DNA from: Allokutzneria sp. A3M-2-11 16
GTDB taxonomy: Bacteria > Actinomycetota > Actinomycetes > Mycobacteriales > Pseudonocardiaceae
Assembly: GCF_024213555.1 (NCBI RefSeq)
Contig: NZ_JANAVO010000004.1
Location: forward strand, 124,001-188,000
DNA: 64,000 bases
Direction of reading: 5' to 3'
Positions 34,967 through 44,411 of the stretch are shown piece after piece (within the stretch, counting starts at the first letter, position 1; every line of letters begins with the position of its first letter). Below the pieces are notes generated by a model. It saw only the letters and a program-made list of their open reading frames with translations, was not told the DNA's origin and made no database searches. Position numbers and translations under genes: made by a program.

Positions 34967-36093
34967 CCGGCGCCTCCGATCGGCTCGGTCTCCACGGGTA
35001 ATCGGTAACCGCGTTTGACCACGGTCTGCACCAGCCGGGGTTCGCCGAGGGCGGTACGCAGCCGCCCGATCGCGGTCTCCACGGCATGGCCGTCACCGGT
35101 TCCCGGCAGCGCGCGCAGCAGTCGGTCCCGTGGCACCACGCGCCCGGCTTCCTCGGCGAGCAGCCGGAGTACGGCCATCTGGGCCGGAGCGACCGGACGG
35201 AACCGGCCGTCGACCAGCACCGCGCGGCCACGGATCTCCAGATCGCGACCGGCCACTCGCAGGCGTTGGGCGCGCGCGGGCAATTGCTCGGCGAGCAGGC
35301 GCACCAGCCCACCGATGCGTGCGCGTTCCGGTCGCGAGCTCGGCACGCCAACCGCCTCGAACGGTGCGGCGCACACCGGCCCGACGCAGGCGGCGAACAC
35401 GCCATCGCGCAGTGCCGCGCACAACTCGTCGTGCCTGCCGTTCACCTTGGCGCGGGCCAACATGCTGCTCACCGCCGGAGCACTGGTGAAGGCCACCGCG
35501 TCGACCGCGCCACCGAGCACTCCGTCCACGAGCCGATCGAGCGGATCGGTGTTCGCGGGTGGGACCCAGCGGTACACGGGCACCTCGACCACCTCGGCGC
35601 CCGCGGACCGCAACGCCTCGACGAAGCCCCGCAAGGGTTCGCCGTGCAGTTGGACGACGATTCGGCTGCCGCGCACACCGCGGTCGAGCAGGTGCCGAAG
35701 GAGTTCGGCGTTGGACTCCGAGCCGGGTGACCAGTCCTCGACGAGACCGGCCGCGCGCACAGCGCCCTTGGCCTTGGGGCCCCTGGTGAGCACCGTCGCC
35801 CGGTTCATCCGGCTGAGCAGCGCGCCCGCCAGGCCCCATCCCTCAGCGGCTTCGAGCCAGCCCCGGAAGCCGATCGCGGTGGTGACCACGACCGTGTCCA
35901 CGGCATCAGCGAGAACCTCTCTCGTCGCGGCGAGCAGTTCGGCGTCGTCGGGCAACGGGACGATCCGGATCGCCGGGGCGTGCACCACGGTCGCGCCTCG
36001 CCGCTCCAGCAGCGCGATCAGCTCGTCGGCGCGGCGGGCCGCCGTCACGCCGATGGTGAACCCCGCCAGGGGTGGGGCGGTGGTGGGTGTCAT
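34963..36093 (-). CDS. Uroporphyrinogen-III synthase fused to a winged-helix DNA-binding domain
   Basis: 376 residues. The first 265 residues are HemD-like (IGVTAARRADELIALLERRGA, key words TAARRADEL; VVTTAIGFRGWLE; VAFTSAPAVSSMLARA; ACVGPVCAAPFEAVG). Residues about 285-370 form an OmpR/PhoB-type winged helix (APAQMAVLRLLAEEAGRVVPRDRLLRAL, then VETAIGRLRTALG and VVKRGYRLP). The same fusion occurs in mycobacteria (Rv0260c type) in the same nitrite/siroheme setting. It may be an enzyme, a regulator that senses tetrapyrroles, or both. Stop and start are ATGA-coupled to neighbours. Confidence 0.88.
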   Translation of the reverse strand: MTPTTAPPLAGFTIGVTAARRADELIALLERRGATVVHAPAIRIVPLPDDAELLAATREVLADAVDTVVVTTAIGFRGWLEAAEGWGLAGALLSRMNRATVLTRGPKAKGAVRAAGLVEDWSPGSESNAELLRHLLDRGVRGSRIVVQLHGEPLRGFVEALRSAGAEVVEVPVYRWVPPANTDPLDRLVDGVLGGAVDAVAFTSAPAVSSMLARAKVNGRHDELCAALRDGVFAACVGPVCAAPFEAVGVPSSRPERARIGGLVRLLAEQLPARAQRLRVAGRDLEIRGRAVLVDGRFRPVAPAQMAVLRLLAEEAGRVVPRDRLLRALPGTGDGHAVETAIGRLRTALGEPRLVQTVVKRGYRLPVETEPIGGAG

Positions 36094-36455
36094 CGCCCGC
36101 TCATCTCCTCCACCGCCACCTCGATCACGCCGTCCACGACGCGCGCGGGGTAGACCGGGATCGCCACCAGGGGATCGTCCACGCACTCGCCGGTGCTCAG
36201 GTCGAAGGTGTGCTTGAGCATCGGCGAGATCACCACCGGCCGCCCCGCCCGGTCGCCGAGGATGCCGCGGGAGAGCACCGCCGCCCCGGTGCACGGGTCG
36301 AGGTTGCCGACCGCGTGCACGGCGCCGTCGGTGGTCCGGAACAGGGCGACCTGACCGCCGTCTGGCAGCAGCGCCGCCGATCCGCGCTCCGGCCACAGCC
36401 GCGCCTCCGGGCAGATCCGCAGCCAGGTCAGTCGTGGGGCCTCGCTCGTCGTCAT
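36090..36455 (-). CDS. nirD: Nitrite reductase (NAD(P)H) small subunit NirD
   Basis: 121 residues with a Rieske-like ferredoxin fold in which the metal ligands of true Rieske proteins are replaced: NLDPCTGAAVLSRGI and PMLKHTFDLSTGEC. It partners NirB in reducing nitrite to ammonium. ATGA overlaps on both sides place it firmly in the operon nirB-nirD-UroS/wHTH-chelatase. Confidence 0.92.
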   Translation of the reverse strand: MTTSEAPRLTWLRICPEARLWPERGSAALLPDGGQVALFRTTDGAVHAVGNLDPCTGAAVLSRGILGDRAGRPVVISPMLKHTFDLSTGECVDDPLVAIPVYPARVVDGVIEVAVEEMSGR

Positions 36456-38944
36456 GTTCGTACCTCCGGAACTCCCAGTGGAACGGGCACCCGCTGCCCC
36501 CGTTCGGTGCGGAAGGTGATGGTCGGGTCGGGTGCGCCGGGCGCGTTGACGAAGGAGGTGAACCTGGCGAGCTTCACCGGGTCCTCGAGCACGCCCCGCC
36601 ACTCGTCGGCGTAGGAGTCCACGTGCGCCGCCATCGCCCGTTCGAGCTCACCGCAGATGCCGAGGCTGTCCTCGACGATCACCTCGCGCAGGTGGTCGAG
36701 GCCGCCCTCCAGCGACTCCACCCACACCGACGTGCGCTGGAGCCGGTCCGCGGTGCGCACGTAGAACATCAGGAACCGGTCGATCAGGGTGAGCAGTGAA
36801 CGTTTGTCCACATCGGACACAAGAAGATCGGCGTGCCGCGGGGTGAAGCCGCCGTTGCCGCCGACGTAGAGGTTCCAGCCGTTCTCCGTGGCGATGACGC
36901 CGATGTCCTTGCTCCTGGCCTCGGCGCACTCGCGGGCGCAGCCGGACACCGCGGCCTTGATCTTGTGCGGCGCGCGGAGGCCCCGGTAGCGCAGCTCCAG
37001 CTCGATCGCCAGGCCGACGGAGTCCTGCACGCCGTAGCGGCACCACGCCTCACCGACGCAGGACTTCACCGTGCGCAGCGCCTTGCCGTAGGCGTGACCG
37101 GACTCGAAGCCCGCGTCCACCAGCCTGCGCCAGATCAACGGCAGCTGGTCGACGGTCGCGCCGAAGAGGTCGATCCGCTGGCCCCCGGTGATCTTGGTGT
37201 AGAGCGCGAAGTCCCGGGCGACCTCGGCGATCACCAGCAGCTTCTCCGGGGTGATCTCGCCGCCGGGGATGCGCGGCACCACCGAGTACGTGCCGTTGCG
37301 CTGGAGGTTGGCGAGGAAGTGGTCGTTGGTGTCCTGCAACGCCGCCTGCTCACCGTCGAGCACGTGCCCCGAGCCCAGCGACGCGAGGATGGACGCCACC
37401 GTGGGTTTGCAGATGTCGCAACCCCGCCCGCGGCCGTGCCGGGCGAGCAGGGCGCTGAACGTGCGGATGCCGGTCACCCGCAGGATCTCGAACAGTTCGG
37501 CGCGCGAGTGGTCGAAGTGCTCGCACAGCGCCTTCGACTGCTCCACACCGCAGGAGACCAGCACCTGCTTGAGCAGGGGCACGCACGAGCCGCATCCCGT
37601 GCCCGCCTTGGTGCAGCCCTTGAGCGCCGGGATGTCACGGCATCCCGCGCCCACCGCCTCCTCGATCGCGTTCTTGGTGACCGCGTGGCAGGAGCAGACC
37701 TGGGCATCTCCCGGCAACGCGTCGACACCGAGCGCCGGTGCCCCGCCCGCCGGCGCGATGAGCGAGCCCGGGTCCGCGGGCAGCGCGCGGCCGACCAGTG
37801 GACGCAGCGATCCGTAGGCGGAGGCGTCACCGACCAGGACGCCGCCCAGCAACGTGCCCGCGTCGTCCGAGACCACGAGTTTCTTGTAAACGCCCGAGAC
37901 CGGGTCGTTGTGCACGACCTCGAGCGCACCCGGCGTGACTCCGTGGGCGTCACCGAAGCTCGCGACGTCCACGCCGAGCAGCTTGAGCTTGGTGGACATG
38001 TCAGGCATGGAGAACGTCGCGTCCCCGCCCAGCAACCGATCCGCGACGGTCTCCGCCATCGCGTAGCCGGGGGCGACCAGGCCGTAGGCGCGCCCCTCGA
38101 AGCTCGCGCACTCCCCCGCCGCCCACACGGCCGGATCGCTGGTGCGGCAGGTCTCGTCCACGAGGACCCCACCGCGCTCGGCCACGGTGAGCCCGGCGAC
38201 GCGGAACAGCTCATCCCTCGGCCGGATGCCGGCGGAGAACACCAGGAGTCCAGTGTGGACAGTTGTGTCGTCGGAGAGCCGGAGCAGCAGTCCGTCCTCG
38301 TGCCGGACGACCTCGGTCACCGACACTCCACAGTGGACTTCCAGGCCCATGCCCTCGATGGTCCTGCGCAGCAGCGCACCGCCGCCCTCGTCGACCTGGA
38401 GCGGCATCAGCCTGGGCGCCAGCTCGATGACGTGGCCGCGCAAACCCAAGCCCCGCAACACGTTCGTGGCTTCCAGGCCGAGCAACCCACCGCCGACCAC
38501 CACGCCCGTGGTGTGACCGCGCGCGGCGGCCCGGATCGCGTCGAGGTCCTCGATCGTGCGGTAGGTGAAGCAGCCGGGAAGGTCCCGTCCGGGCACGGGC
38601 GGCACGAACGGGGCTGAACCGGTCGCCAGCACGAGCGCGTCGTAGCCGAGGACATGACCGGTCACCGTCCGCACCGCCCGCGCGGCCCGGTCGATCTCCA
38701 CCACGGGGGCGCCGAGCCGGAGGTCGACACGGGGGTCATCGGAGAACTCGGCACCGTCGAGCTGGAGCCGCCCCGCATCCCAATCGTCCACATAGGACGA
38801 CAGCGCGACCCGGTCGTAGGCGGGACGGTCCTCCTCGGCGAGCACGGTGATCCGCCACGCGTCCCCGGCGTCCCGCGCGCGCAGCGCCTGCACCAGCCGG
38901 TGGCCGACCATGCCGTGCCCGATGACCACGAGGTGCCTGCTCAT
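36452..38944 (-). CDS. nirB: Nitrite reductase (NAD(P)H) large subunit NirB
   Basis: 830 residues, cytosolic siroheme enzyme reducing nitrite to ammonium. Domains in order: FAD/NAD(P)H reductase (about 1-400; VVIGHGMVGHRL, VLATGSAPFVPP, VVGGGLLGLEA), a BFD-like [2Fe-2S] domain (CSCHAV and KAGTGCGSC), then a sulfite/nitrite-reductase module with the siroheme/[4Fe-4S] cysteines in SCVGEAWCRYGVQDS and SGCARECAEA. ATG 38944 with GGGAGGG upstream. A GTTAAC-n6-GTCAC element about 80-100 bases upstream is a possible GlnR-type site. It contains two degenerate copies of the iterated palindrome. Confidence 0.95.
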   Translation of the reverse strand: MSRHLVVIGHGMVGHRLVQALRARDAGDAWRITVLAEEDRPAYDRVALSSYVDDWDAGRLQLDGAEFSDDPRVDLRLGAPVVEIDRAARAVRTVTGHVLGYDALVLATGSAPFVPPVPGRDLPGCFTYRTIEDLDAIRAAARGHTTGVVVGGGLLGLEATNVLRGLGLRGHVIELAPRLMPLQVDEGGGALLRRTIEGMGLEVHCGVSVTEVVRHEDGLLLRLSDDTTVHTGLLVFSAGIRPRDELFRVAGLTVAERGGVLVDETCRTSDPAVWAAGECASFEGRAYGLVAPGYAMAETVADRLLGGDATFSMPDMSTKLKLLGVDVASFGDAHGVTPGALEVVHNDPVSGVYKKLVVSDDAGTLLGGVLVGDASAYGSLRPLVGRALPADPGSLIAPAGGAPALGVDALPGDAQVCSCHAVTKNAIEEAVGAGCRDIPALKGCTKAGTGCGSCVPLLKQVLVSCGVEQSKALCEHFDHSRAELFEILRVTGIRTFSALLARHGRGRGCDICKPTVASILASLGSGHVLDGEQAALQDTNDHFLANLQRNGTYSVVPRIPGGEITPEKLLVIAEVARDFALYTKITGGQRIDLFGATVDQLPLIWRRLVDAGFESGHAYGKALRTVKSCVGEAWCRYGVQDSVGLAIELELRYRGLRAPHKIKAAVSGCARECAEARSKDIGVIATENGWNLYVGGNGGFTPRHADLLVSDVDKRSLLTLIDRFLMFYVRTADRLQRTSVWVESLEGGLDHLREVIVEDSLGICGELERAMAAHVDSYADEWRGVLEDPVKLARFTSFVNAPGAPDPTITFRTERGQRVPVPLGVPEVRT

Positions 38945-39042
38945 CGACGTCCCTCCCGCCGTTCGGTTGGGTTCCACCGCTCATGCTGGTGGCCCGGGGT
39001 TTCGTGTTGTTCTCCCGCGTGTGACACCGCCGTTAACCCCCG

Positions 39043-40350
39043 TCACACCCGCGCGTACGCCAGGCTGGGCACCTGCGCCACCAGCACCCGGCTGCGCAGG
39101 TAGCACCACCAGGTCACGCCGACGCAGACCAGGTAGAAGGCCAGGAACCCGTACAGCGCGCCGGTGATGCCGCCGGTGGCCGCGACGGAGATCCGGAAGC
39201 CCTGGCTGACGAAGAAGCCGCCGAAGGCGCCGACCGCCCCGGCGATGCCGATCGCCGCCGCCGCTTCCCGCCGGGCCTCGGCCGCGCCCCCGGCCCGCGC
39301 CGCGAAGATCGCCGGGATCATCCGGTAGGTGGAGCCGTTGCCGATCCCGCTGGTGACGAACAGCAGCAGGAACGCGCCGAGGAACACCGCGAACTCACCC
39401 GTGCGCAGGCCAGCCACCACGAGCAGCGTCGACGCGCCCATCGCGAGGAACGTCCACTGCGTGACCCTGGCCCCGCCGAGCCGATCGGCCAGCCAGCCGC
39501 CGAACGGTCGCGACAGCGAGCCGACCGCCGCGCCGAGCCACGCGTAGTGCGCGCCCTCGACCTCCGGAAACTGGGTTTGGATCAGCAGTGGGAGCGCTCC
39601 GGAGAAGCCGATGAACGAACCGAAGGTGCCGATGTAGAGGAACGACACCACCCAGGTCTGCGGCCGCGCCGCCGCCCGCGCCTGGGACTTGAAGTCGGCC
39701 TTCGCTCCCGCCAGGTTGTCCATGAACAGCAACGCGCACACGGCGGAGAGCACGATCAGCGGCAGGTAGAACAACCCCGCGTACACGAGGTGCACGCCCG
39801 TGCCCACCGAGATGATCACCGGCACCAGCAGCTGCGCGAGCGCGACGCCCAGGTTCCCGCCCGCCGCGTTCAGGCCGAGCGCCAGCCCCTTGCCCGACTC
39901 CGGGTAGAAGTAGGAGATGTTCGCCATCGAGGAGGCGAAGTTCCCGCCGCCGACCCCGGCGAGCGCGGCGGCGAGCAGGAACATCTCGAACGGCGTCCCC
40001 GGCGTCGACACGCACCAGATCAGCAACCCGCACGGCACCAGCAGCAGCGCCGCGCTGACCGCCGTCCAGTTGCGCCCGCCGAAGCGCGGGACCGCGAAGG
40101 TGTAGGGCAGGCGCAGGGCCGCGCCGAGCAGGCTGGGCACGGCGACCAACCAGAAGCGTTGGTCGACGGTGAACGGGAACCCCGCCTGCGGCAGGCTGAC
40201 CACGATCACGCTCCACACCGTCCAGAGCGAGAAACCGATGTGCTCGGCGAGGATCGAGAACCACAGGTTCCGCCGGGCGACGCGCTTGCCCGTGCGCTCC
40301 CAGAACTCCGGGTCCTCCGGCTCCCAGTGCTTGATCCATCGACCGCTCAT
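39043..40350 (-). CDS. narK: Nitrate/nitrite transporter NarK
   Basis: 435 residues, major-facilitator protein with about twelve transmembrane helices. NarK signatures are the Gly-rich GGGNFASSMANISYFYP in the first half and FVTSGIGNGSTYRMIP in the second, with Arg residues in LRLPYTF and the R of TYRMIP for anion binding. The N-terminus KHWEPEDPEFWE is typical of actinobacterial NarK. Strong RBS GGGAGGG. The nirB start is 98 bases downstream of its stop, so they probably share transcripts. A promoter block shared with nasA lies 27-51 bases upstream. Confidence 0.94.
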   Translation of the reverse strand: MSGRWIKHWEPEDPEFWERTGKRVARRNLWFSILAEHIGFSLWTVWSVIVVSLPQAGFPFTVDQRFWLVAVPSLLGAALRLPYTFAVPRFGGRNWTAVSAALLLVPCGLLIWCVSTPGTPFEMFLLAAALAGVGGGNFASSMANISYFYPESGKGLALGLNAAGGNLGVALAQLLVPVIISVGTGVHLVYAGLFYLPLIVLSAVCALLFMDNLAGAKADFKSQARAAARPQTWVVSFLYIGTFGSFIGFSGALPLLIQTQFPEVEGAHYAWLGAAVGSLSRPFGGWLADRLGGARVTQWTFLAMGASTLLVVAGLRTGEFAVFLGAFLLLFVTSGIGNGSTYRMIPAIFAARAGGAAEARREAAAAIGIAGAVGAFGGFFVSQGFRISVAATGGITGALYGFLAFYLVCVGVTWWCYLRSRVLVAQVPSLAYARV

Positions 40351-40376
40351 ACACCCTCCCTCGGTTTCTCCTGCGC

Positions 40377-40401
40377 CGACGCTAGGAAACGGGCGTTACC
40401 C
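40377..40401 (-). promoter_or_regulatory. narK promoter block shared with nasA
   Basis: On the minus strand: GGGTAACGCCCGTTTCC followed directly by TAGCGTCG. TAGCGT is a good actinobacterial -10, 29 bases before the narK ATG. The nasA block at 44412-44436 matches at 20 of 25 positions, with the TAAC and TCCTAGCGTCG parts identical. TAAC at this point may be half of a GlnR-type nitrogen-control site. Confidence 0.55.
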
Positions 40402-40838
40402 GTGTGAGGCCGTTCGTGACGGCCGTGCGAATTCAGGCTCACACAGCGGAAAGCGGCGCGGTGAGCTCGTTCGCGATCTGTGGATGGAGCACCTCGATGT
40501 GGATAACTCACCCGCACCTGCCCGGTTCTCGCGCGTCGTTGTCGGGGGTGTCTGGGAGAATGGATTCGTGGGGACCCCCTCGCGCGCGGGTGTGGTTGCG
40601 AGGTGCAGCGAGGGGCGGACGCCTTGTGGGGCAACGTGTTCGGCAATTTCGAAGGACGCCTGTCGAGGGGCGAGGATTCGCACGGCGCGCTAGTGTTCGA
40701 CGGCGCGGGGATGCGGTGCGGCGAGGTTGGACGCCTCGGGTGAACCCGCGACATGAACGATGTGGCACGGACAGGACGGGCGAGTGAGACGGTGCGCACA
40801 GAGCACACGGAGCACGTCATGATGTCCGCGCCGGAGGA
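40402..40838. other. Spacer between narK and the downstream end of the nas operon
   Basis: About 440 bases upstream of narK without a supported gene. Short open frames on both strands (for example 40404-40787 plus and 40347-40820 minus) lack ribosome sites, recognisable motifs and consistent third-position bias. Confidence 0.45.
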
Positions 40839-40912
40839 CTAGAGAACCCCGTTTCGTACTCATAACGGGAAAAAGAGCGCTCCCAAATCCCGTTATGAGT
40901 ACGAAACGGGAG
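40839..40912. repeat. 74-nt dispersed hairpin element, family A, copy 2
   Basis: Begins CTAGAGAAC. Arms at 40848-40869 and 40889-40910 are perfect 22-base complements (outer CCCGTTTCGTACTC, inner ATAACGGG), around a 19-base A/G-rich loop containing GAGCGCTC. 71 of 74 bases match copy 1 at 15667-15740. It lies 10 bases beyond the stop of the FAD/[2Fe-2S] reductase gene (minus strand), so it is positioned as a terminator of the nas operon. Confidence 0.8.
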
Positions 40913-40922
40913 AAGCGTGGGG

Positions 40923-42359
40923 TTAGCTGGGTTGGGGTTCCTGGGCGGAGAGCCAGTCGGCCAGGCCGCACACGGCGTCGCGGCAGCCACCGCAGCCGGT
41001 GGTGGCCCGGGTCGCGTCGGCGAGGGCCCCGGTGCTGCGGGCGCCGGCGCGCCACGCGGACACCAACTGTCCCTTGCTGACGGTGTTGCACCGGCAGATC
41101 ACCGCGCTCGCGGGCAGGTCGGCAGGACCTGCCTGAGCGACCGGCGACAAAGCTCGGCCCAGCAACAACGCCAGCCGGTCGGCGGGAGCGGGAGCACCGC
41201 GGTCGTAGAGCTGGGTGATCACGGCGGCGGCGTCGGGGGCGCCGAGCAGGATCGCGCCGGTCACCCGGTCCTCGCGGAGCACGAGCTTGGCGTAGCGGCC
41301 GCGCGTCGGGTCCTCCAGGCGCAGCACCTCCGCGCCCGGCTCGTCCGGTTCGGTGTGCACCTCGCCGAGCGCGGCCAGGTCGATGTCGCGGGCCTTCAAG
41401 CGGGTCACCACGGGCGTGCCCAGGTAGCGGGAACTCGGGTCCGCGCCGGTGAGCAGGTCGGCGAGCACGACCGCCTGGTCCCACGCCGATTGGACCAGGC
41501 CGGACACGGTGCCGGGGTGCTCGGCGCAGTCCCCCAGCGCGAAGATCCGCGGATCGCTCGTGCGCAGGGCGTTGTCGACGACGATCCCGCGCTCGACGGT
41601 CAGGCCGCACGAGCGGGCGAGATCAGCGGAAGGACGCACCCCGGCGGAGACCACGACGAGGTCGGCGGGAACGTGGCTGCCGTCGTCCAGCTTGAGCCCG
41701 TCACCGGGCAGGTACCGGGTCGCGAGCACGCCGAGCCGAAGCTCGATCCCCAACGTGCGCAAGGACTTCGCCAGCGCGGCGCCTGCCTGTGCGTCGAGTT
41801 GCCGCTCCATCAGGTGATCGACCGGGTGGACGACCGTGACGAGGTTTCCCCGGCCCGCCAAGCCCCGCGCGGCCTCAAGCCCCAACAACCCGCCGCCGAG
41901 CACGGCGACAGGCGACCCGGGCGCGGTCGCGGCCACGATCCGCGCGCAGTCGTCGAGCGTGCGGAACGTGTGCACGCCTTCCGCCAGGGAACCGTCGTCC
42001 GCGCGCAGTCCCTCGGTCGGCGGAACCCACGGCTCACTTCCCGTCGCGAGAACCAAAGCGTCGTAGGGCAGGGTTTCCCCATCCGCGAGAACGACCGCAC
42101 GGACTGATCTGTCCACAAAGGACACTTCGGTGTCCAGCCGCAGATCGACGTGCTCCGAACCGCGCAACCGCACCGCGTCAGGCGCGAGCGACCCGGCGAG
42201 CACCGATGACAGCAGCACCCGGTTGTACGCGGTGTGCGATTCCGCGCCCACGATCGTCAGTGAGACGCGCTCGCCCTTCGGGTCACGCCGCCGAACTTCC
42301 TCGGCCAGCCGCGCTCCGGCCATGCCGTAGCCGACGACGACCACTCGCCTCGGGCTCAT
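40923..42359 (-). CDS. FAD-dependent NAD(P)H oxidoreductase with BFD-like [2Fe-2S] domain (nitrate reductase electron-transfer subunit)
   Basis: 478 residues. An FAD/NAD(P)H pyridine-nucleotide-disulfide-type reductase (VVVVGYGMAGARLAEE, VLATGSEPWVPP, VLGGGLLGLEAARG, ALGDCAEHPG) is followed by a C-terminal BFD-like domain with cysteines in VICRCNTVSKGQL and TTGCGGCRDAVC. It resembles NasB/NasC-type electron donors and the N-terminal half of NirB. ATGA overlap with nasA shows they are translated together; it should pass electrons from NAD(P)H to NasA. Confidence 0.88.
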   Translation of the reverse strand: MSPRRVVVVGYGMAGARLAEEVRRRDPKGERVSLTIVGAESHTAYNRVLLSSVLAGSLAPDAVRLRGSEHVDLRLDTEVSFVDRSVRAVVLADGETLPYDALVLATGSEPWVPPTEGLRADDGSLAEGVHTFRTLDDCARIVAATAPGSPVAVLGGGLLGLEAARGLAGRGNLVTVVHPVDHLMERQLDAQAGAALAKSLRTLGIELRLGVLATRYLPGDGLKLDDGSHVPADLVVVSAGVRPSADLARSCGLTVERGIVVDNALRTSDPRIFALGDCAEHPGTVSGLVQSAWDQAVVLADLLTGADPSSRYLGTPVVTRLKARDIDLAALGEVHTEPDEPGAEVLRLEDPTRGRYAKLVLREDRVTGAILLGAPDAAAVITQLYDRGAPAPADRLALLLGRALSPVAQAGPADLPASAVICRCNTVSKGQLVSAWRAGARSTGALADATRATTGCGGCRDAVCGLADWLSAQEPQPS

Positions 42360-44389
42360 GTCACCGCCTCCAGTCGGACCGCGCACACCTTGAACTCGGG
42401 CATCCCGCTGATCGGGTCGAGCGCCGGATTGGTGATCAGGTTCGCGCGCTGCTCGCCGGGGAAGTGGAACGGCAGGAACACCGTGTCGATCCGCATTCCT
42501 TGCACGCAGCGGACTTTCGCGAGCACTTCACCGCGTCGGGAACAGATCCGCGCCACATCGCCTTCCGCGAGACCGGCTCGGTCGGCGGTGTCGGGGTGCA
42601 CTTCGACGAACGCCTCCGGCACAGCCGCGTTCAGCTCCGGAACCCGACGCGTTTGCGCCCCGGATTGGTAGTGCTGCAAAACCCTTCCCGTGGTCGCGCT
42701 GAGCGGATAGTCATCGTCGGGAAGTTCAGCTGGCCCGCGGTGGTCCACGGGAACCATTCGCGCCTTGCCGTCCGCGTGCGCGAAGCGATCGAGGAACAGC
42801 CTCGGCGTTCCGGGATGCCTTTCGTCCGGGCACGGCCAGTGCAAGGCTTCTCCAGCACGCAGGCGTTCATAACTGATTCCCGCGTAGTCGGCGACGCCAC
42901 CCGCGCTCGCCCTGCGCAGCTCCGCGAAAACCGATTCCTCGTTGACCGGGAACCGTTCCGCGGGCTGCCCGAGCCGGACGGCCAGCTCGTGCAGCACTTC
43001 GAGGTCAGTGCGCACTCCAGGAGGCGGCGTGACAGCGCGGCTGCGCAGGAGAACGCGTCCTTCCAGATTGGTCATCGTGCCGCCTTCTTCCGCCCACTGC
43101 GTCACAGGGAGCACAACGTCGGCCAGCACAGCCGTTTCCGACAGCACGAAGTCGGCGACCACCAGGAAATCCAATGCCGCCAAGCGTTCCGTCACGTGAG
43201 CGGAACGCGGGGCGGACACGGCGATATTGCTGCCGAACACCATCAGCGCGCGCGGTCCGACACCCAGGGAATCCAGCAGCTCGTAAGCCGACTTTCCCGG
43301 TCCCGGCAAGGATTCCGGGGCGACTCCCCACACTTCTGCGACGTGTTCCCGCGCGGCCGGATCATCGATCTTGCGATAACCCGGCAACTGGTCGGCTTTC
43401 TGGCCGTGTTCCCGGCCGCCCTGCCCGTTTCCCTGGCCGGTCAGACAGCCGAATCCGGAGCCCGGCCGCCCTGGCAGGCCCAATGCGAGGGCGAGGTTGA
43501 TCCACGCCGACACCATGTCGGAGCCGCTGGCGTGCTGCTCCGTCCCGCGCGCGGTGAGCACATAAGCGTTGGTGGCACGAGACAATACGGCGACCGCGCG
43601 CCGCTGATCAGCCGCCGATACGCCAGTGACCCGCTCCACCTGTTCCGGCCACCACCGCGCGGCGACTTCCCACGTTTCTTCGAAACCGATGGCGCGCTCC
43701 GACAGGTAGTCCTTGTCCACATACCGTTCAGCCACCGCGACATGCAGGAGCCCGAGCGCGAGGGCCAGATCCGTTCCGGGCGTCGGAGCGAGATGCACCG
43801 CAGCTTGTTCAGCGGTCGCGGTGCGGCGCGGATCGACCACGACGAGCCCGCCCGAGTCGATTGCCCGGCGGAGGTGCTGGACGAACGGCGGCATCGTCTC
43901 GGCGACGTTCGCCCCGACCAGGAGAACGGCGTCAGCGTTCGAGAGATCGGTTACCGGGAAAGGAAGCCCTCGGTCGACCCCGAACGCGCGAATGCCCGCC
44001 GCCGCGGCAGAGGACATGCAGAAGCGGCCGTTGTAGTCGATCTGCGAAGTGCCGAGCGCCACTCTGGCGAACTTGCCGAGCAGATAGGACTTCTCATTCG
44101 TCAGCCCACCGCCGCCGAAGACCGCGACGGAATCCGGCCCGTGTGCGGCCCGCAACTCCAGAAGCCGTTGCGCGACATGGTCGAGCGCCTCGTCCCACGA
44201 TGCCGGGCGCCCCTGGACGAGCGGGGTCGTCAGCCTGCCCGGGGTGTTCAGCAGCGCGGCCGAGGTCCAGCCCTTCTGGCAAAGTCCGCCTCGGTTGACC
44301 GGGAAGTCCCGCGGCACGACCGCCGGACCTGGCTTGACCGTCATTCCGCACTGCAGGGCGCAGTACGGGCAGTGTGTCGGAGTCGGCAC
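42356..44389 (-). CDS. nasA: Assimilatory nitrate reductase catalytic subunit NasA
   Basis: 677 residues, cytoplasmic molybdopterin-guanine-dinucleotide enzyme reducing nitrate to nitrite. The N-terminal [4Fe-4S] motif is CPYCALQC with the fourth Cys in GGLCQKGW; the Mo-ligand Cys is in YNGRFCMSSAAAAG. Other family blocks are GSNIAVSAPRS, TQWAEEGGTMTNLEGRV and the C-terminal MopB segment LITNPALDPISGMPEFK (key LDPISGMPEFK). Slightly shorter than many NarB/NasA proteins and without a C-terminal BFD domain, which is supplied by its partner gene. GTG start with AAGGGGGTG upstream. Confidence 0.93.
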   Translation of the reverse strand: MPTPTHCPYCALQCGMTVKPGPAVVPRDFPVNRGGLCQKGWTSAALLNTPGRLTTPLVQGRPASWDEALDHVAQRLLELRAAHGPDSVAVFGGGGLTNEKSYLLGKFARVALGTSQIDYNGRFCMSSAAAAGIRAFGVDRGLPFPVTDLSNADAVLLVGANVAETMPPFVQHLRRAIDSGGLVVVDPRRTATAEQAAVHLAPTPGTDLALALGLLHVAVAERYVDKDYLSERAIGFEETWEVAARWWPEQVERVTGVSAADQRRAVAVLSRATNAYVLTARGTEQHASGSDMVSAWINLALALGLPGRPGSGFGCLTGQGNGQGGREHGQKADQLPGYRKIDDPAAREHVAEVWGVAPESLPGPGKSAYELLDSLGVGPRALMVFGSNIAVSAPRSAHVTERLAALDFLVVADFVLSETAVLADVVLPVTQWAEEGGTMTNLEGRVLLRSRAVTPPPGVRTDLEVLHELAVRLGQPAERFPVNEESVFAELRRASAGGVADYAGISYERLRAGEALHWPCPDERHPGTPRLFLDRFAHADGKARMVPVDHRGPAELPDDDYPLSATTGRVLQHYQSGAQTRRVPELNAAVPEAFVEVHPDTADRAGLAEGDVARICSRRGEVLAKVRCVQGMRIDTVFLPFHFPGEQRANLITNPALDPISGMPEFKVCAVRLEAVT

Positions 44390-44411
44390 GGATCACCCCC
44401 TTCGCTGACCT

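Noticed and set aside
40404-40787. Possible small genes on either strand upstream of narK
   Set aside because: No Shine-Dalgarno, no family signal, mixed third-position composition, and the minus-strand candidate would run over the narK promoter block.
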